Shown here: piece by piece, positions 32,536 through 41,527 of the stretch
How positions within the stretch are numbered: position 1 is the stretch's first letter
Layout of the letters: every line of letters starts with the position of its first letter
Source: Rhodothermales bacterium
GTDB taxonomy: Bacteria > Bacteroidota > Rhodothermia > Rhodothermales > JANQRZ01
NCBI GenBank assembly: GCA_028284265.1
Contig: JANQRZ010000019.1
Coordinates: forward strand, 310,001-374,000
Direction: 5' to 3'
DNA: 64,000 nucleotides
Translations under genes and position numbers: made by a program
The notes under the pieces: generated by a model
Database searches by the model: none
What the model was told of the DNA's origin: nothing
Seen by the model: the letters and a program-made list of their open reading frames with translations, nothing else

Positions 32536-33501
32536 TCACTCGTCTTGGCTGGCCTCGAACAAGATGCGCTTCTCTTCCTCGGTGAGCGCATCGTAGCCAC
32601 GCTCGTTGATCTTGTCGAGGATGCGGTCGATGTCGGCAGGCCCGGCGGCGGGAGGCTCGGCGGGACGGGCACGGCGCTTCGGGCGGCTTGGCGAGTCCGA
32701 CGAGCGCGACTCGCTAGTACGCGGCGGCTTCGACTCGCCCTTATCACGCCCCGCCAGCCACTGCTCCATGCGGCTGAACATCCCCTCCTTCTCCCCGGCG
32801 CGCGACGAGGGAGTGCGTTGCGTGCGCGTGGGAAAGAACACCTGCGCCCACGCCGCGAGATCGGTCCCGTTCTGCTGGGCTTTGGCGAACAGGTACCCCA
32901 CACCCGCACCGCCGAGGTACAGCAGCACATAGGCCGGGCTGCGGAGCGATGTAAGCACAAGAAGCGTGAGGAAGCCAATCGCCAGCCACTTCAGCGGGAC
33001 GACGCCGAGCAAGAACAGCCCAATGCCTCGGTTCGGATAGAGCGTCGCCACGCAGCAGAGCACACCGAAGACCGCCGCCATCGAGCCATAGATCAGCGCG
33101 TTACCACCCAACGCACTGCCGCCAAAGACGGCCAAAAGCGCGCCACCCAACGCCGCGAGCACATACAGCCCGAACAGCCGGTGGCTACCAAACGTCTCCT
33201 CATAGTCGCGCCCCATCCAGTAGAGCCAGAGCATGTCGAACGCGAACGTGATTAGTCCGAAGAAGCTCGTGTCGAGGTGTAGCACGCTGTAGGTCAGCAA
33301 CTGCCACGGCCGAAACAGCGGGGTCGGAAGCTCCGTGTTGAGCGCGAGGTAGTTCACCACGAACTCCGCGGCGGGCTGCACGAGCTGCAGGATGAACCAC
33401 GCGAGGAAGAGCACCGCATTGACCGTCATCAACAGGCGCAGCGCGGGCGGCAGCAGGTTATACCACCGCCGGAATCGGTCGAGAGGAGATTCTCCGTTCA
33501 T
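32536..33501 (-). CDS. Catalytically inactive rhomboid-like membrane protein (pseudoprotease)
   Basis: 321 aa. Six hydrophobic segments over residues 22-215 follow the rhomboid pattern, including RPWQLLTYSVLHL and the WMGRDYEETFGSHRLF loop. The active-site GASG of rhomboids aligns with G139-S-M141-A in GSMAAVFG, so Met replaces the nucleophile Ser; the catalytic His of HLGG is Tyr195 (YLGG). The HGxxxHxxxN segment is also lost. The C-terminal 100 residues are a Ser/Arg/Pro-rich linker and a helical tail (DIDRILDKINERGYDALTEEEKRILFEASQDE in part), a tail type seen on other Bacteroidota rhomboids. An active rhomboid is adjacent upstream on the same strand. Confidence 0.87.
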   Translation of the reverse strand: MNGESPLDRFRRWYNLLPPALRLLMTVNAVLFLAWFILQLVQPAAEFVVNYLALNTELPTPLFRPWQLLTYSVLHLDTSFFGLITFAFDMLWLYWMGRDYEETFGSHRLFGLYVLAALGGALLAVFGGSALGGNALIYGSMAAVFGVLCCVATLYPNRGIGLFLLGVVPLKWLAIGFLTLLVLTSLRSPAYVLLYLGGAGVGYLFAKAQQNGTDLAAWAQVFFPTRTQRTPSSRAGEKEGMFSRMEQWLAGRDKGESKPPRTSESRSSDSPSRPKRRARPAEPPAAGPADIDRILDKINERGYDALTEEEKRILFEASQDE

Positions 33502-33624
33502 AATGCGTAGGGCGGAGCGGCGGGGGTTGAAGGTATCGAGGAGTCGAAAGGTAGGAAGAGACCGAGGCTAAAGCTATGCCCGGGCGATGCCTTTCATTCC
33601 TTCCACCGGCCCCCGTTCCCGCTC

Positions 33625-34338
33625 CTACCGATAGGCCGAGCGTTCAGGCTTCGGACTGAAGGGCAGCTTGCCGCGCCAGTGCTGAATCAGCAGGAAGCCC
33701 GCGATGGCCCCGCCGAGGTGCGCGAAGTTCGCCACGCCTGCCTGCGTCCCGGTTATGCCAGCGTAAAGTTGCAATGCCATCAGCCCGATCACGAACCACT
33801 TCGCCTTCATCGGGATCGGTGGAAAGAGCAGCATGATCCGCTCCTCGGGATACATCATGCCGAAAGCGAGCAGTACACCGAACACACCGCCCGATGCGCC
33901 GACCGTCGGCACGATCACCGGATCGCCGATGCCAAACAGAAATGGGGCGGAGGTCACAAGGAGTTGGGTTACGCTGGCACCGATCACGCAGAAGAAGTAG
34001 AAGAACGCGAAGCGCTGGCTCCCCCACGTGTTCTCGATCCGCATTCCAAACATCCACAGCCCGAACATATTGAACAGGATGTGCCCGAAGCCGCCATGCA
34101 AAAATGCCGTCGTCACAAGCTGCCACGGATAGAACTGCGGAACGTCCTGCAAGCGACCGTAGGCTCCCGGCGCGATGTCCGGCGTCCCCATCGGCCACAG
34201 CGCGAACCAGTTGAACAGGAGTTGCTGAAGCTGTGGCGCGAGCGTGGCAAAGAAGGCGAGACCGTTGATGATCAAGAGATTCTTGATCACTGGTGGCATT
34301 ACGGACCACGTCGGCGGAGCATAGGCGTTCTGGGACAT
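33625..34338 (-). CDS. Rhomboid intramembrane serine protease (active)
   Basis: 237 aa, six membrane helices. All catalytic features are present: WQLVTTAFLHGGFGHILFNMFGLW (the HGxxxHxxxN oxyanion segment), the nucleophile S149 in GASGGVFG and the base H207 in AHLGGAIAGFL. It would cut single-pass membrane proteins within or near the bilayer. The next gene in the direction of transcription is a dead rhomboid, separated by 123 bases. The N-terminus (MSQNAYAPPTWSVMPPVIKN) is cytosolic and without signal peptide. Confidence 0.93.
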   Translation of the reverse strand: MSQNAYAPPTWSVMPPVIKNLLIINGLAFFATLAPQLQQLLFNWFALWPMGTPDIAPGAYGRLQDVPQFYPWQLVTTAFLHGGFGHILFNMFGLWMFGMRIENTWGSQRFAFFYFFCVIGASVTQLLVTSAPFLFGIGDPVIVPTVGASGGVFGVLLAFGMMYPEERIMLLFPPIPMKAKWFVIGLMALQLYAGITGTQAGVANFAHLGGAIAGFLLIQHWRGKLPFSPKPERSAYR

Positions 34339-34424
34339 GCGGTCGGGCTGAGTTCCTCGGGAGTCGGAATGTGCTCGAACGAGTCGGTTGGGGGAAGGTT
34401 GCGTCCGTTTCCTGAGAGGCGAAG

Positions 34425-34490
34425 GAGGACAGAGAAAAGAAGGAGGAGAAAGCGGCTCTCTCTTCCCTCTCTTCTATCTTCTCTGTCCTC
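34425..34490. repeat. Inverted repeat in the divergent spacer between rhomboid and lpxH
   Basis: GAGGACAGAGAA (34425-34436) is a perfect 12-base inverse complement of TTCTCTGTCCTC (34479-34490). The left arm and its flank are purine-rich and the right arm pyrimidine-rich over more than 60 bases. Confidence 0.6.
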
Positions 34491-34503
34491 TCCCCCCACC
34501 CTC

Positions 34504-35289
34504 GTGTACCTCTTCCTCTCCGATCTTCACCTCGGGCGCGGCACCGACGCTGAGAGCCGCGCCGTCGAGCGCGACGCCATCGCCGTGCTCCACGCCCACG
34601 AAGCGGCCGTGCGCGATGGGGCTGAGCGCGACGCCGGGGGCCTGTTCCTAGTCGGCGACGTGTTCAACCAATTCATGGAGTACGGGAGCCTCGTGCCGAA
34701 AGGGTTCGTCCGCCTCCAGGCAACCCTGGCCGCGTGGACCGACCGCGGCCTGCCCGTCACCTACCTCATCGGCAACCGCGACCCGTGGCACCTTGACTAC
34801 TTCGAGAAGGAGCTTGGCGTCCGCGTCCTCGACGAACTCACCGTGCGCCTCGGCGAGTATGAGGCGTACCTCACTCACGGCGATGGTTTAGTCGCGTCGG
34901 ATTGGGGCTACAACGTCGCCAAGCCCATCCTCCGAAACCGGCTCGCGTACTGGCTCTACCGCACGCTGCCACCCGGCGACCTTGGCTTCCGCCTCGCTCG
35001 GTGGTATGCCCTGCGCGGCGACGGGGCACCCGAAGCCCCGTTCGTCGAGGATCTCCGTCACGCCGCCCGCGAACGGCTCGCCACCACCTCGGCAGACCTC
35101 GTCGTACACGGGCACGTCCACCAAGCCGAATTGACTGTTTGGCCCGAAGGCGCGTACCTCAACCCCGGCTACTTCTTCGCCGACCGCACCTTCGCCCGCC
35201 TCGACACCGATGGCCTCGTACTCCTGCGCTGGGCGGGAAATGACGCCGAAGTTCTCGCCCGCTCGGAACATCAGACAGGGCACTCGTAA
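34504..35289 (+). CDS. lpxH: UDP-2,3-diacylglucosamine hydrolase LpxH-like
   Basis: 261 aa from a GTG at 34504 (VYLFLSDLHLG...). No ATG lies near the conserved N-terminus and the upstream frame is antisense noise, so GTG is the start. Calcineurin-like metallophosphoesterase with SDLHLG, FLVGDVFNQF, LIGNRDPWHLDYF (the GNRD of LpxH in place of the usual GNHD), LTHGDGL and VVHGHVHQAEL. It hydrolyses UDP-2,3-diacylglucosamine to lipid X in lipid A synthesis at the inner membrane face. Presence implies a lipopolysaccharide outer membrane. It precedes the class A PBP by 57 bases, perhaps as an envelope operon. Confidence 0.85.
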   Translation: MYLFLSDLHLGRGTDAESRAVERDAIAVLHAHEAAVRDGAERDAGGLFLVGDVFNQFMEYGSLVPKGFVRLQATLAAWTDRGLPVTYLIGNRDPWHLDYFEKELGVRVLDELTVRLGEYEAYLTHGDGLVASDWGYNVAKPILRNRLAYWLYRTLPPGDLGFRLARWYALRGDGAPEAPFVEDLRHAARERLATTSADLVVHGHVHQAELTVWPEGAYLNPGYFFADRTFARLDTDGLVLLRWAGNDAEVLARSEHQTGHS

Positions 35290-35345
35290 TAACCCCAAAG
35301 CTCCGCTCGTTTCTCGCCCGACGCCCGCCATCCCACGCACGACGT

Positions 35346-37700
35346 ATGCCCGACGAGCCGTACTCCGACGACGAACTGAACCGCTACTTCGAGGACCCCG
35401 AGGCCCGACGCAGCGGGGCAGCGAACGCGGCTGCCGCCAATGAACTCCGCCAGCGCTCCGTCAAGGTGCTCAAGGGCATCGTCATAGGCATCGGCGGCGT
35501 GGCTTTCGCGGTGCTGCTCTACCTCTTCGCCCTCTCGTTCACGCTTCCCTCGACCGAACTGATCGAGAACCCGGAGCACCTCGAATCGACTGTCGCCTAC
35601 ACCGCCGACGGAGTCGAGTTGGCACGCTACTACCTCGGCCAGAACCGGACATGGGTGACGTCTGACGAGATCTCGCCCGAGATGACGAAGGCGCTCGTCG
35701 CGCTCGAAGACCGCCGGTTCTACGGACACTGGGGCATGGATATGCGCGGTTGGGGGGCCGTCGCCTACGGTGTGCTGACCGGTAAGGGTGTGCGCGGTGC
35801 GAGCACGATCACCATGCAGCTTGCCCGCAACCTCTACGAAGCGGTCGGGACCGAGCGCACGGTGACGCGCAAGATCAAGGAAATCCTGACGGCGATCCAG
35901 TTGGAACGGCGCTACACGAAGGACGAGATCGCCGAGATGTACCTCAACACGGTCCCATGGAACTACAACGCCTTCGGGATCGAGGCCGCCGCCCAGACCT
36001 ACTTCAACAAGCCCGCCTCCGACCTCAACACCGAAGAAGCCGCCGTGCTCGTCGGAATGCTCAAAGGGCCGAGTCGCTACAACCCGGTCTCTTACCCGGA
36101 GCGCGTGATCGAGCGTCGCAACCTCGTCATGGCTTCGATGGTGCGCGAGGGCATGCTGACCCGCGAACGCTACGACGAACTCAAGGCCGACTCCATCCGC
36201 CTCGACTTCAACGTCTACTCGCACACCGACAACCTCGCCCCGCACTTCGCCGAGATTCTGCGCAAGCAGCTCAAGGACTGGGGCGAAGCCAACGGGTACG
36301 ACATCTACTCCGACGGCCTCGTCGTCCACACGTCCATCGACAGCCAGATTCAGGCGATGGCGCAGGCAGCCGTCACCGAGCAAACCCAGAAGCTGCAGAA
36401 CGTCGTTGATGTCGAGTGGTCCGGGCGGCGCTTCTTCTCCTCGCGCCAAGAGGATTCCTACGAGACCTACCTCGCCGAGAACGACATCGAGCCGTGGGAC
36501 TATTTCTGGAGCAGCAAGACGCGCCTCGTCGATGCGTTCGTGCGCGACACCGACCGCTGGCGCAGCCTCCGCCGCGAAGGCATGGAGCGTGAGGACGCCA
36601 CAGCCCAGCTTCGGCAGGACGAGGCCTTCATGGACTCGCTCAAAACCGTCAAGACCCGCCTCGAAGCGGGTTTCGTCGCGGTCGATCCGAACACCGGCTA
36701 CGTCAAGGCTTGGGTCGGCGGGCGCGACTTTGTGGCCGACAAGTTCGACCACGTCAGGACGGCCAAGCGACAGCCGGGTTCGACGTTCAAGCCGTTCGTC
36801 TACATCGCAGCTATCGACAACGGGTACTCGCCCTACTACCAGCTGATGGACTCGACGTTCGTGTGGCGGCAGCCGCCGCTCGAACCCTGGACCCCGCGCA
36901 ACTCAGGCGGCTCAACGGGCGACTACGTCACACTGCGCACCGCCCTTGGCCAGAGCAAGAACATCCCGACGGCCCGCTTGACGCAGGAGATTGGCCCTGC
37001 GACGGTGGCGACCTATGCCCGCCGCCTCGGCGTCGAAAGTCCGGTCGAGGCCGTTCGTTCTATCGGCCTCGGCGTCTCGGACGTGACGCTCTTGGAGATG
37101 GTCGGGGCCTACACCACGCTTGCCAACGGCGGCGTCTACCACGAGCCGCAGCTCATCACGCGGATCGAAGACCGGCAGGGCAACGTCATCGCCCGCTTCG
37201 ACCCGAAGAGCCGCGAGGCCCTTAGCGCAAGCACCGCCTACACGGTCGTGGACATGATGCGCGAGGTGGTCGACAACGGGACGGGCCAGCGCATCCGCTG
37301 GAAATACGGCCTCCGCAACGCCGACTTCGCGGGCAAGACCGGCACCACGCAGGAGAGCGCCGACGGCTGGTTCATGCTGATGCACCCCAACCTCGTGGCG
37401 GGCGCGTGGGTAGGCTGGAACGACCGCCGCGTAGCCTTCCGCACGAGTTGGTGGGGCCAAGGCGCGCACAACGCGCTCCACGTCGTCGGCGACTTCGTGC
37501 GCCGCGTCGACGCCTCCGACACCGACCTCGCCGCTGCCTTCGACCGCAACCGCTTCGAGCCGCCGAGCGGCTACGTCCGCCCCGACCCGCCACCGCCTCT
37601 CGAAGACGAGCGCACGGCTGTACAACGCCTCTTCGACCGGTTCGAGGAACGCGAGCGCGAGCGGCGCGACGAGGAACGCCGAGGCCGAATCGGCTGGTAA
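35346..37700 (+). CDS. Class A penicillin-binding protein (PBP1A-type)
   Basis: 784 aa bifunctional peptidoglycan synthase. Short cytoplasmic N-terminus, one membrane helix at about residues 41-66, a glycosyltransferase family 51 domain (E121 in VALEDRRFYGHWG; GASTITMQLARNL), then the transpeptidase domain with nucleophile S479 in PGSTFKP, the SKN motif in LGQSKNIPTARL and KTG in DFAGKTGTTQES. A linker of about 80 residues between them (YSHTDNLAPHFAE... to KTRLEAGFVAVDP) contains an acidic helical insertion. The C-terminal tail is charged (RFEERERERRDEERRGRIGW in part). Follows lpxH; the following spacer carries a hairpin and leads to sbcD. Confidence 0.95.
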   Translation: MPDEPYSDDELNRYFEDPEARRSGAANAAAANELRQRSVKVLKGIVIGIGGVAFAVLLYLFALSFTLPSTELIENPEHLESTVAYTADGVELARYYLGQNRTWVTSDEISPEMTKALVALEDRRFYGHWGMDMRGWGAVAYGVLTGKGVRGASTITMQLARNLYEAVGTERTVTRKIKEILTAIQLERRYTKDEIAEMYLNTVPWNYNAFGIEAAAQTYFNKPASDLNTEEAAVLVGMLKGPSRYNPVSYPERVIERRNLVMASMVREGMLTRERYDELKADSIRLDFNVYSHTDNLAPHFAEILRKQLKDWGEANGYDIYSDGLVVHTSIDSQIQAMAQAAVTEQTQKLQNVVDVEWSGRRFFSSRQEDSYETYLAENDIEPWDYFWSSKTRLVDAFVRDTDRWRSLRREGMEREDATAQLRQDEAFMDSLKTVKTRLEAGFVAVDPNTGYVKAWVGGRDFVADKFDHVRTAKRQPGSTFKPFVYIAAIDNGYSPYYQLMDSTFVWRQPPLEPWTPRNSGGSTGDYVTLRTALGQSKNIPTARLTQEIGPATVATYARRLGVESPVEAVRSIGLGVSDVTLLEMVGAYTTLANGGVYHEPQLITRIEDRQGNVIARFDPKSREALSASTAYTVVDMMREVVDNGTGQRIRWKYGLRNADFAGKTGTTQESADGWFMLMHPNLVAGAWVGWNDRRVAFRTSWWGQGAHNALHVVGDFVRRVDASDTDLAAAFDRNRFEPPSGYVRPDPPPPLEDERTAVQRLFDRFEERERERRDEERRGRIGW

Positions 37701-37786
37701 ACCATTGACCGATTGGGTGATTGATCTTCCCATTCACCCAATCAGTAACCGTGCAGCAGCGGCGTAGCCAGTCAGCGAGTCACTCA
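37701..37786 (+). repeat. Intergenic hairpin spacer, copy 2 (between PBP1A and sbcD)
   Basis: Perfect 10-bp stem GATTGGGTGA (37711-37720) with TCACCCAATC (37734-37743). Shares GATTGGGTGATTG, CCCAATCAG and CAGCGAGTC with the spacer before pnp (9857-9935), in the same order and orientation relative to the downstream ATG. Confidence 0.55.
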
Positions 37787-39034
37787 ATGAAAATCCTCCA
37801 CACCGCCGACATCCACCTCGGCTACGAGACCCACGGGCGGCTCAACCCCGAAACCGGGCTGAACTCGCGCCTCCACGACTTCGCTGCGAGCTTCCGCTTC
37901 ATGGTCGAGCGCGCCCTCGAAGAGGATGTGGACCTATTCCTCTTCTGCGGCGACGCCTACCGCACCGCCGACCCGACCCCGACCCAGCAGAAGCTCTTCG
38001 CCGAGTGTCTCCGCCCCATCGCCGACGCGGGTATTCCCATCGTGATGGTCGTTGGCAACCACGACCATCCGGTGTCGTTTGGCAAGGCATCGAGCGTGGA
38101 CATCTTCGGGTACCTCACCGGCAACGTCCACATCTACCGGAAGCCGACGGTGGACCGGATCGAGACCAAGACCGGACCGCTCCAACTGATCGCACTGCCG
38201 TGGCCGATCCGCTCGATGCTACTCTCGAAGGAGGAGCATCGCAAGAAGACACCGGAGGAGGTCCGCACCTTCATCGAGGAATTGTACGCGAACTTCGTGC
38301 AGCAGGCGGCCTCCGAGCTAGACCCCGCGCTGCCCGCCGTCGTCGCCGGGCACTTCACCGTGCAGGGAGCCGAGGTCGGCGGAAGCGAGCGGACGAGTTT
38401 GATTGCCCACGAGCCGAAGTTTACCGTCGGCCAGCTCGCCCAGCCGGGGGTCGACTACGTCGCGCTCGGGCATATCCACAAGTACCAGGACCGGAATAAA
38501 GAGGCGTACGAGCGTGGCGATGGTCCGCCCGTGGTTTACCCGTCGTCGCTGGAGCGCATCTCGTTCAAAGAGCACGACGCTGACAAGGGCTTCGTCCTCG
38601 TGGACATCGAGACAAAGGGCGGTCAGAAAACCACAACCTATACCTTCGTCCCAACACCTGCTCGCCGCTTCCTCCCCATCGAAGTCGACGCCCGCGAGGC
38701 CGCTGACCCGACCGGTACCATCGTCGGCAAGATCAAGCTCGCGGATGTGCGCGATGCCGTCGTCCGCGTCCGCTACCGGATCGACGAGTCGCAGGTGCCA
38801 CAGATCGACCTGCACGCTATCCGCGAGGCTCTCACGGATGCCGACACCATCGCCGCCGTCGAGCGCATCGTAGACCCTGCCGAACGCAAACGAACGACGA
38901 CCGTGCAACGCGATGCTACGCTGAAGGATGCGATGGCGCAGTACGTCGCCCAGCACGAAAAGCTCGCCCCGCTCAAAGACGACCTCCTCGCTGCCGCGCT
39001 AGAAGTAGAGCGCGAGGTCGAAGCAAAGAACTGA
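37787..39034 (+). CDS. sbcD: SbcD-like DNA exonuclease subunit (Mre11-type)
   Basis: 415 aa from the ATG at 37787 (MKILHTADIHLGYETHG). Metallophosphoesterase motifs: HTADIHLG, LFLFCGDAYRT, MVVGNHDHP, VVAGHFTVQG and VALGHIHKYQ, followed by a capping domain (SLERISFKEHDADKGFVLVDI) and a helical C-terminus (EKLAPLKDDLLAAALEVEREVEAKN in part). In the SbcCD complex it cuts hairpins and protein-blocked ends. The partner SbcC ATPase gene, usually immediately downstream, is absent here; the next gene starts an exopolysaccharide region. Confidence 0.88.
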   Translation: MKILHTADIHLGYETHGRLNPETGLNSRLHDFAASFRFMVERALEEDVDLFLFCGDAYRTADPTPTQQKLFAECLRPIADAGIPIVMVVGNHDHPVSFGKASSVDIFGYLTGNVHIYRKPTVDRIETKTGPLQLIALPWPIRSMLLSKEEHRKKTPEEVRTFIEELYANFVQQAASELDPALPAVVAGHFTVQGAEVGGSERTSLIAHEPKFTVGQLAQPGVDYVALGHIHKYQDRNKEAYERGDGPPVVYPSSLERISFKEHDADKGFVLVDIETKGGQKTTTYTFVPTPARRFLPIEVDAREAADPTGTIVGKIKLADVRDAVVRVRYRIDESQVPQIDLHAIREALTDADTIAAVERIVDPAERKRTTTVQRDATLKDAMAQYVAQHEKLAPLKDDLLAAALEVEREVEAKN

Positions 39035-39064
39035 ATCGCGTTGCCCATACTCTTTCTGCTCTCT

Positions 39065-40546
39065 ATGCGTCTCCATCTTGCCTTCTGGGCCATCCTCATC
39101 GTCCTTACCGCCACCGCCTGCGCCCAGCCGACCCCGTGCCACACCGCACCCGCGGACTATAGCGGGCTATGCTACTACGGAGCACTGCCCTCCTTCTTCG
39201 ATGACTTTGCCTATAGCTCAGCTCGCACACAGGGCAGGGTGCAGGAAGCTCCTGAAGGCGACCTCTTCGGAGCAAACACTTGGCACATCCGCAAAGGCAC
39301 AGAGCATACCCGCGCTTGGTCCCGATATAATCGTGGTGACCTGTCTATTCCTGGCTCCATTACGTTCGCAGAGCCTTCCACCATGACGCTTCAGTTTCCC
39401 GAGGGTCTAGCCGGCACCGATTACCTCCGTGACGCTGTCATCCAGACCCGGTTCACGGCAAAAGGAGGAACCTACGTCTGGCGGGTTCAACTCTCTGAGT
39501 TGTGGGAGGGGCAGCGTGTGCGTCAGGCGGCTTGGACCATGTCTAATAGCAGCTACACATTTGAACGTATCGGCCCGAGCGATACGACTCGGACGACTTA
39601 TTGGTCAGAGCTGGATTTCGAGAACGAGAATCAGTTTCAAGGTGAAGTCCGCGATGGCGTCTTCCAGCCCGACTACGTTACCCGGATGAGTGTGGGCAAT
39701 CACTACGGGTACTTCGAGCGGCCCGGTCACAACCGGCGTCGGCTAAGCGCAGACGGCTTGGTACCCGGTGAGCAAGGCCGCGGCACACTTGCCCGTAACG
39801 GACCAGGCCGGGGGGCAGCGCGAGAGACACCTCTTCTTTCCAGTTGGGCCAATACTTGGCTCTACCTTTTGATTGAAGTCGATAAAGAAGACCGCTCTGC
39901 TAACTATCGCATGATCCCGGAGCGATCTGATGGCGCACTGCGTGTACTGATGGAAGAGCAGGTATCCGTAGGCGCAGACTTCTATCCTCTCCAACCGATG
40001 CACAGTGCCCTGTCCCTCCACTGGATACGCCCCGAAGATTCCCTGCGCCACCCGCTCTCTCTTACCGCTGACTGGTTCTATTTCAGTCCGGTGCTTGGCC
40101 TCACCCCCGACGAGATTCGCGAACAGGTAAATCATCTCCGGCAGCAAAGCATCTCCCGCCTCAACACAACAGGGCATCCCACATTCCAAGCCTACACTGC
40201 CGACCAGCCTATCGAACCGTTTGTTGAGGGGCCTCGTCAAGTGGCCTGTGGCGATGCGGCCTCTTGGAAGCTAGGCGTCCAGCGTCTTGGCCAATACCAC
40301 GTCACCTACCGCTACCGGATTCTCAGAAGCAAAGGATCTCCAGGACCGTGGCAGGATGTGTTCACACCCTTTTTCAGCTTAACCCCTCAGCGGGGACAGG
40401 CTGGCGTAGAAATCGAGGTAACGGCTCAGGACTTGTGGGAATCGCATGGCATCACCCAAGGCGAGACAGGGTGGACTTACCCCAATCCGGCTAACACGAA
40501 AGAGGGAGCACAGTTCACTGCCCAGTTCGCCTGCACAACTCGTTGA
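39065..40546 (+). CDS. Secreted GH16-like (concanavalin A-fold) protein, probable lipoprotein
   Basis: 493 aa from the ATG at 39065. N-terminal signal MRLHLAFWAILIVLTATAC, with Cys as possible lipidation site (lipobox weak, ATAC). Residues about 75-330 look like a concanavalin-A-type jelly roll: GTYVWRVQLSELWEGQ, RQAAWTMSN, then YWSELDFENENQF, in which E182, D184 and E186 match the ExDxE catalytic signature of glycoside hydrolase family 16. The last 110 residues form an Ig-like region (QYHVTYRYRILRSKG...). G+C is clearly lower than in sbcD before it. It may cut or edit the exopolysaccharide made by the following locus; substrate unknown. Confidence 0.6.
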   Translation: MRLHLAFWAILIVLTATACAQPTPCHTAPADYSGLCYYGALPSFFDDFAYSSARTQGRVQEAPEGDLFGANTWHIRKGTEHTRAWSRYNRGDLSIPGSITFAEPSTMTLQFPEGLAGTDYLRDAVIQTRFTAKGGTYVWRVQLSELWEGQRVRQAAWTMSNSSYTFERIGPSDTTRTTYWSELDFENENQFQGEVRDGVFQPDYVTRMSVGNHYGYFERPGHNRRRLSADGLVPGEQGRGTLARNGPGRGAARETPLLSSWANTWLYLLIEVDKEDRSANYRMIPERSDGALRVLMEEQVSVGADFYPLQPMHSALSLHWIRPEDSLRHPLSLTADWFYFSPVLGLTPDEIREQVNHLRQQSISRLNTTGHPTFQAYTADQPIEPFVEGPRQVACGDAASWKLGVQRLGQYHVTYRYRILRSKGSPGPWQDVFTPFFSLTPQRGQAGVEIEVTAQDLWESHGITQGETGWTYPNPANTKEGAQFTAQFACTTR

Positions 40547-40567
40547 GAGGAGGAAGTGTTCGGAGCA

Positions 40568-41419
40568 CTACACCTCCCCCGGTGCCCACCACGCTGTTTC
40601 GCCTCTATCCTGCATTGCCTCCGCAATCTGCCGCGCGGCCTCGGTATCTTCGAACACTCCATAGACAGCCGCTCCAGACCCCGACATCACGACGTACCCA
40701 GCCCCCGCCTCTAGCAAGACACGGCGTGCTTGCCGAATCTTCGGATAGCGAGCTAGGATGGGCGCTTCGAAATCGTTCACCAACTCACGCCGCCACCGCT
40801 CAAGATCGTTGGAACGAACAAGGGAAGCTAAGTCCGGGCGCTGTTGAGCGTTCGGGTGAACCAGTCCATACGCTTCACCCGTTGATACGGCTTGGGATGG
40901 CATCAGGACAGCTAAGGCATATGGCAACCGATAGGGCGGCGATGAGAGCGGCGCTAGCACCTCCCCTCGACCTGTAGCGATCATGGCTTGGTCGTGCAAA
41001 AAGAATGGCACGTCCGAGCCTAGTCTAGCAGCAAGAGCATGTAGCATCTCCGGTGACACATTGAGCTTCCAGAACTCAGCGAGGAGTCGGAGAGTGTGAG
41101 CAGCATCAGAGGAGCCACCACCGAGTCCGGCACCATGGGGTATCCGCTTGTCGAGATGGAGTATTCCATACGGCTCAATGCCTGCTTTCCTCGCCAGCAC
41201 ATGGGCTGCTCGGACGCAAAGATTCCGCTCATCAACCGGCAGCGTTGGATCGGAACAGGAGAACCCGAAGGCATCGGTCGGTTCTATACTCAGTATGTCA
41301 TGCCAGCCGATGGGGAATAGTACGGTCGCTACCTCATGGTAGCCGTCAACGCGTCGTCTGAGGACATGTAGACCGAGGTTGAGCTTGGCTGGAGCGTACC
41401 GAATGAGCGGATCTGACAT
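40568..41419 (-). CDS. ispE: 4-diphosphocytidyl-2-C-methyl-D-erythritol kinase (IspE)
   Basis: 283 aa GHMP kinase of the MEP pathway; phosphorylates CDP-ME at the 2-hydroxyl. Motifs: YAPAKLNLGLHVLRRRVDGYHE at the N-terminus, the ATP loop IPHGAGLGGGSSDAAH near residue 95, and VVMSGSGAAVYGVF near 255. It is a housekeeping gene inside a lower-G+C exopolysaccharide region and reads toward sbcD, divergent from the Wza-like gene. Codon use is as A+T-leaning as that of its neighbours, unlike ispG at 15 kb. Confidence 0.95.
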   Translation of the reverse strand: MSDPLIRYAPAKLNLGLHVLRRRVDGYHEVATVLFPIGWHDILSIEPTDAFGFSCSDPTLPVDERNLCVRAAHVLARKAGIEPYGILHLDKRIPHGAGLGGGSSDAAHTLRLLAEFWKLNVSPEMLHALAARLGSDVPFFLHDQAMIATGRGEVLAPLSSPPYRLPYALAVLMPSQAVSTGEAYGLVHPNAQQRPDLASLVRSNDLERWRRELVNDFEAPILARYPKIRQARRVLLEAGAGYVVMSGSGAAVYGVFEDTEAARQIAEAMQDRGETAWWAPGEV

Positions 41420-41466
41420 TTTCGGGTGAAGACTGTTGTGAGGAGAAGCAAAGCGATTCTGAAGCG

Positions 41467-41497
41467 TTGCCCCTGCTTACCCCCAACCGTAGTTTAC
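41467..41497 (+). promoter_or_regulatory. Candidate promoter of the exopolysaccharide operon (TTG-N20-TAGTTTAC)
   Basis: TTG (41467-41469), 20-base spacer, TAGTTTAC (41490-41497), about 30 bases before the Wza-like ATG. This is the best Bacteroidota-type -33/-7 match in the window. Confidence 0.5.
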
Positions 41498-41527
41498 GGC
41501 GCTCGAAAATGGACCAACCCCGCCTGT

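Noticed and set aside
35271-36752. 493-codon minus-strand open frame opposite the class A PBP
   Set aside because: Antisense to a gene with complete catalytic motifs; Val/Gly/Asp-rich without signal peptide or domain.
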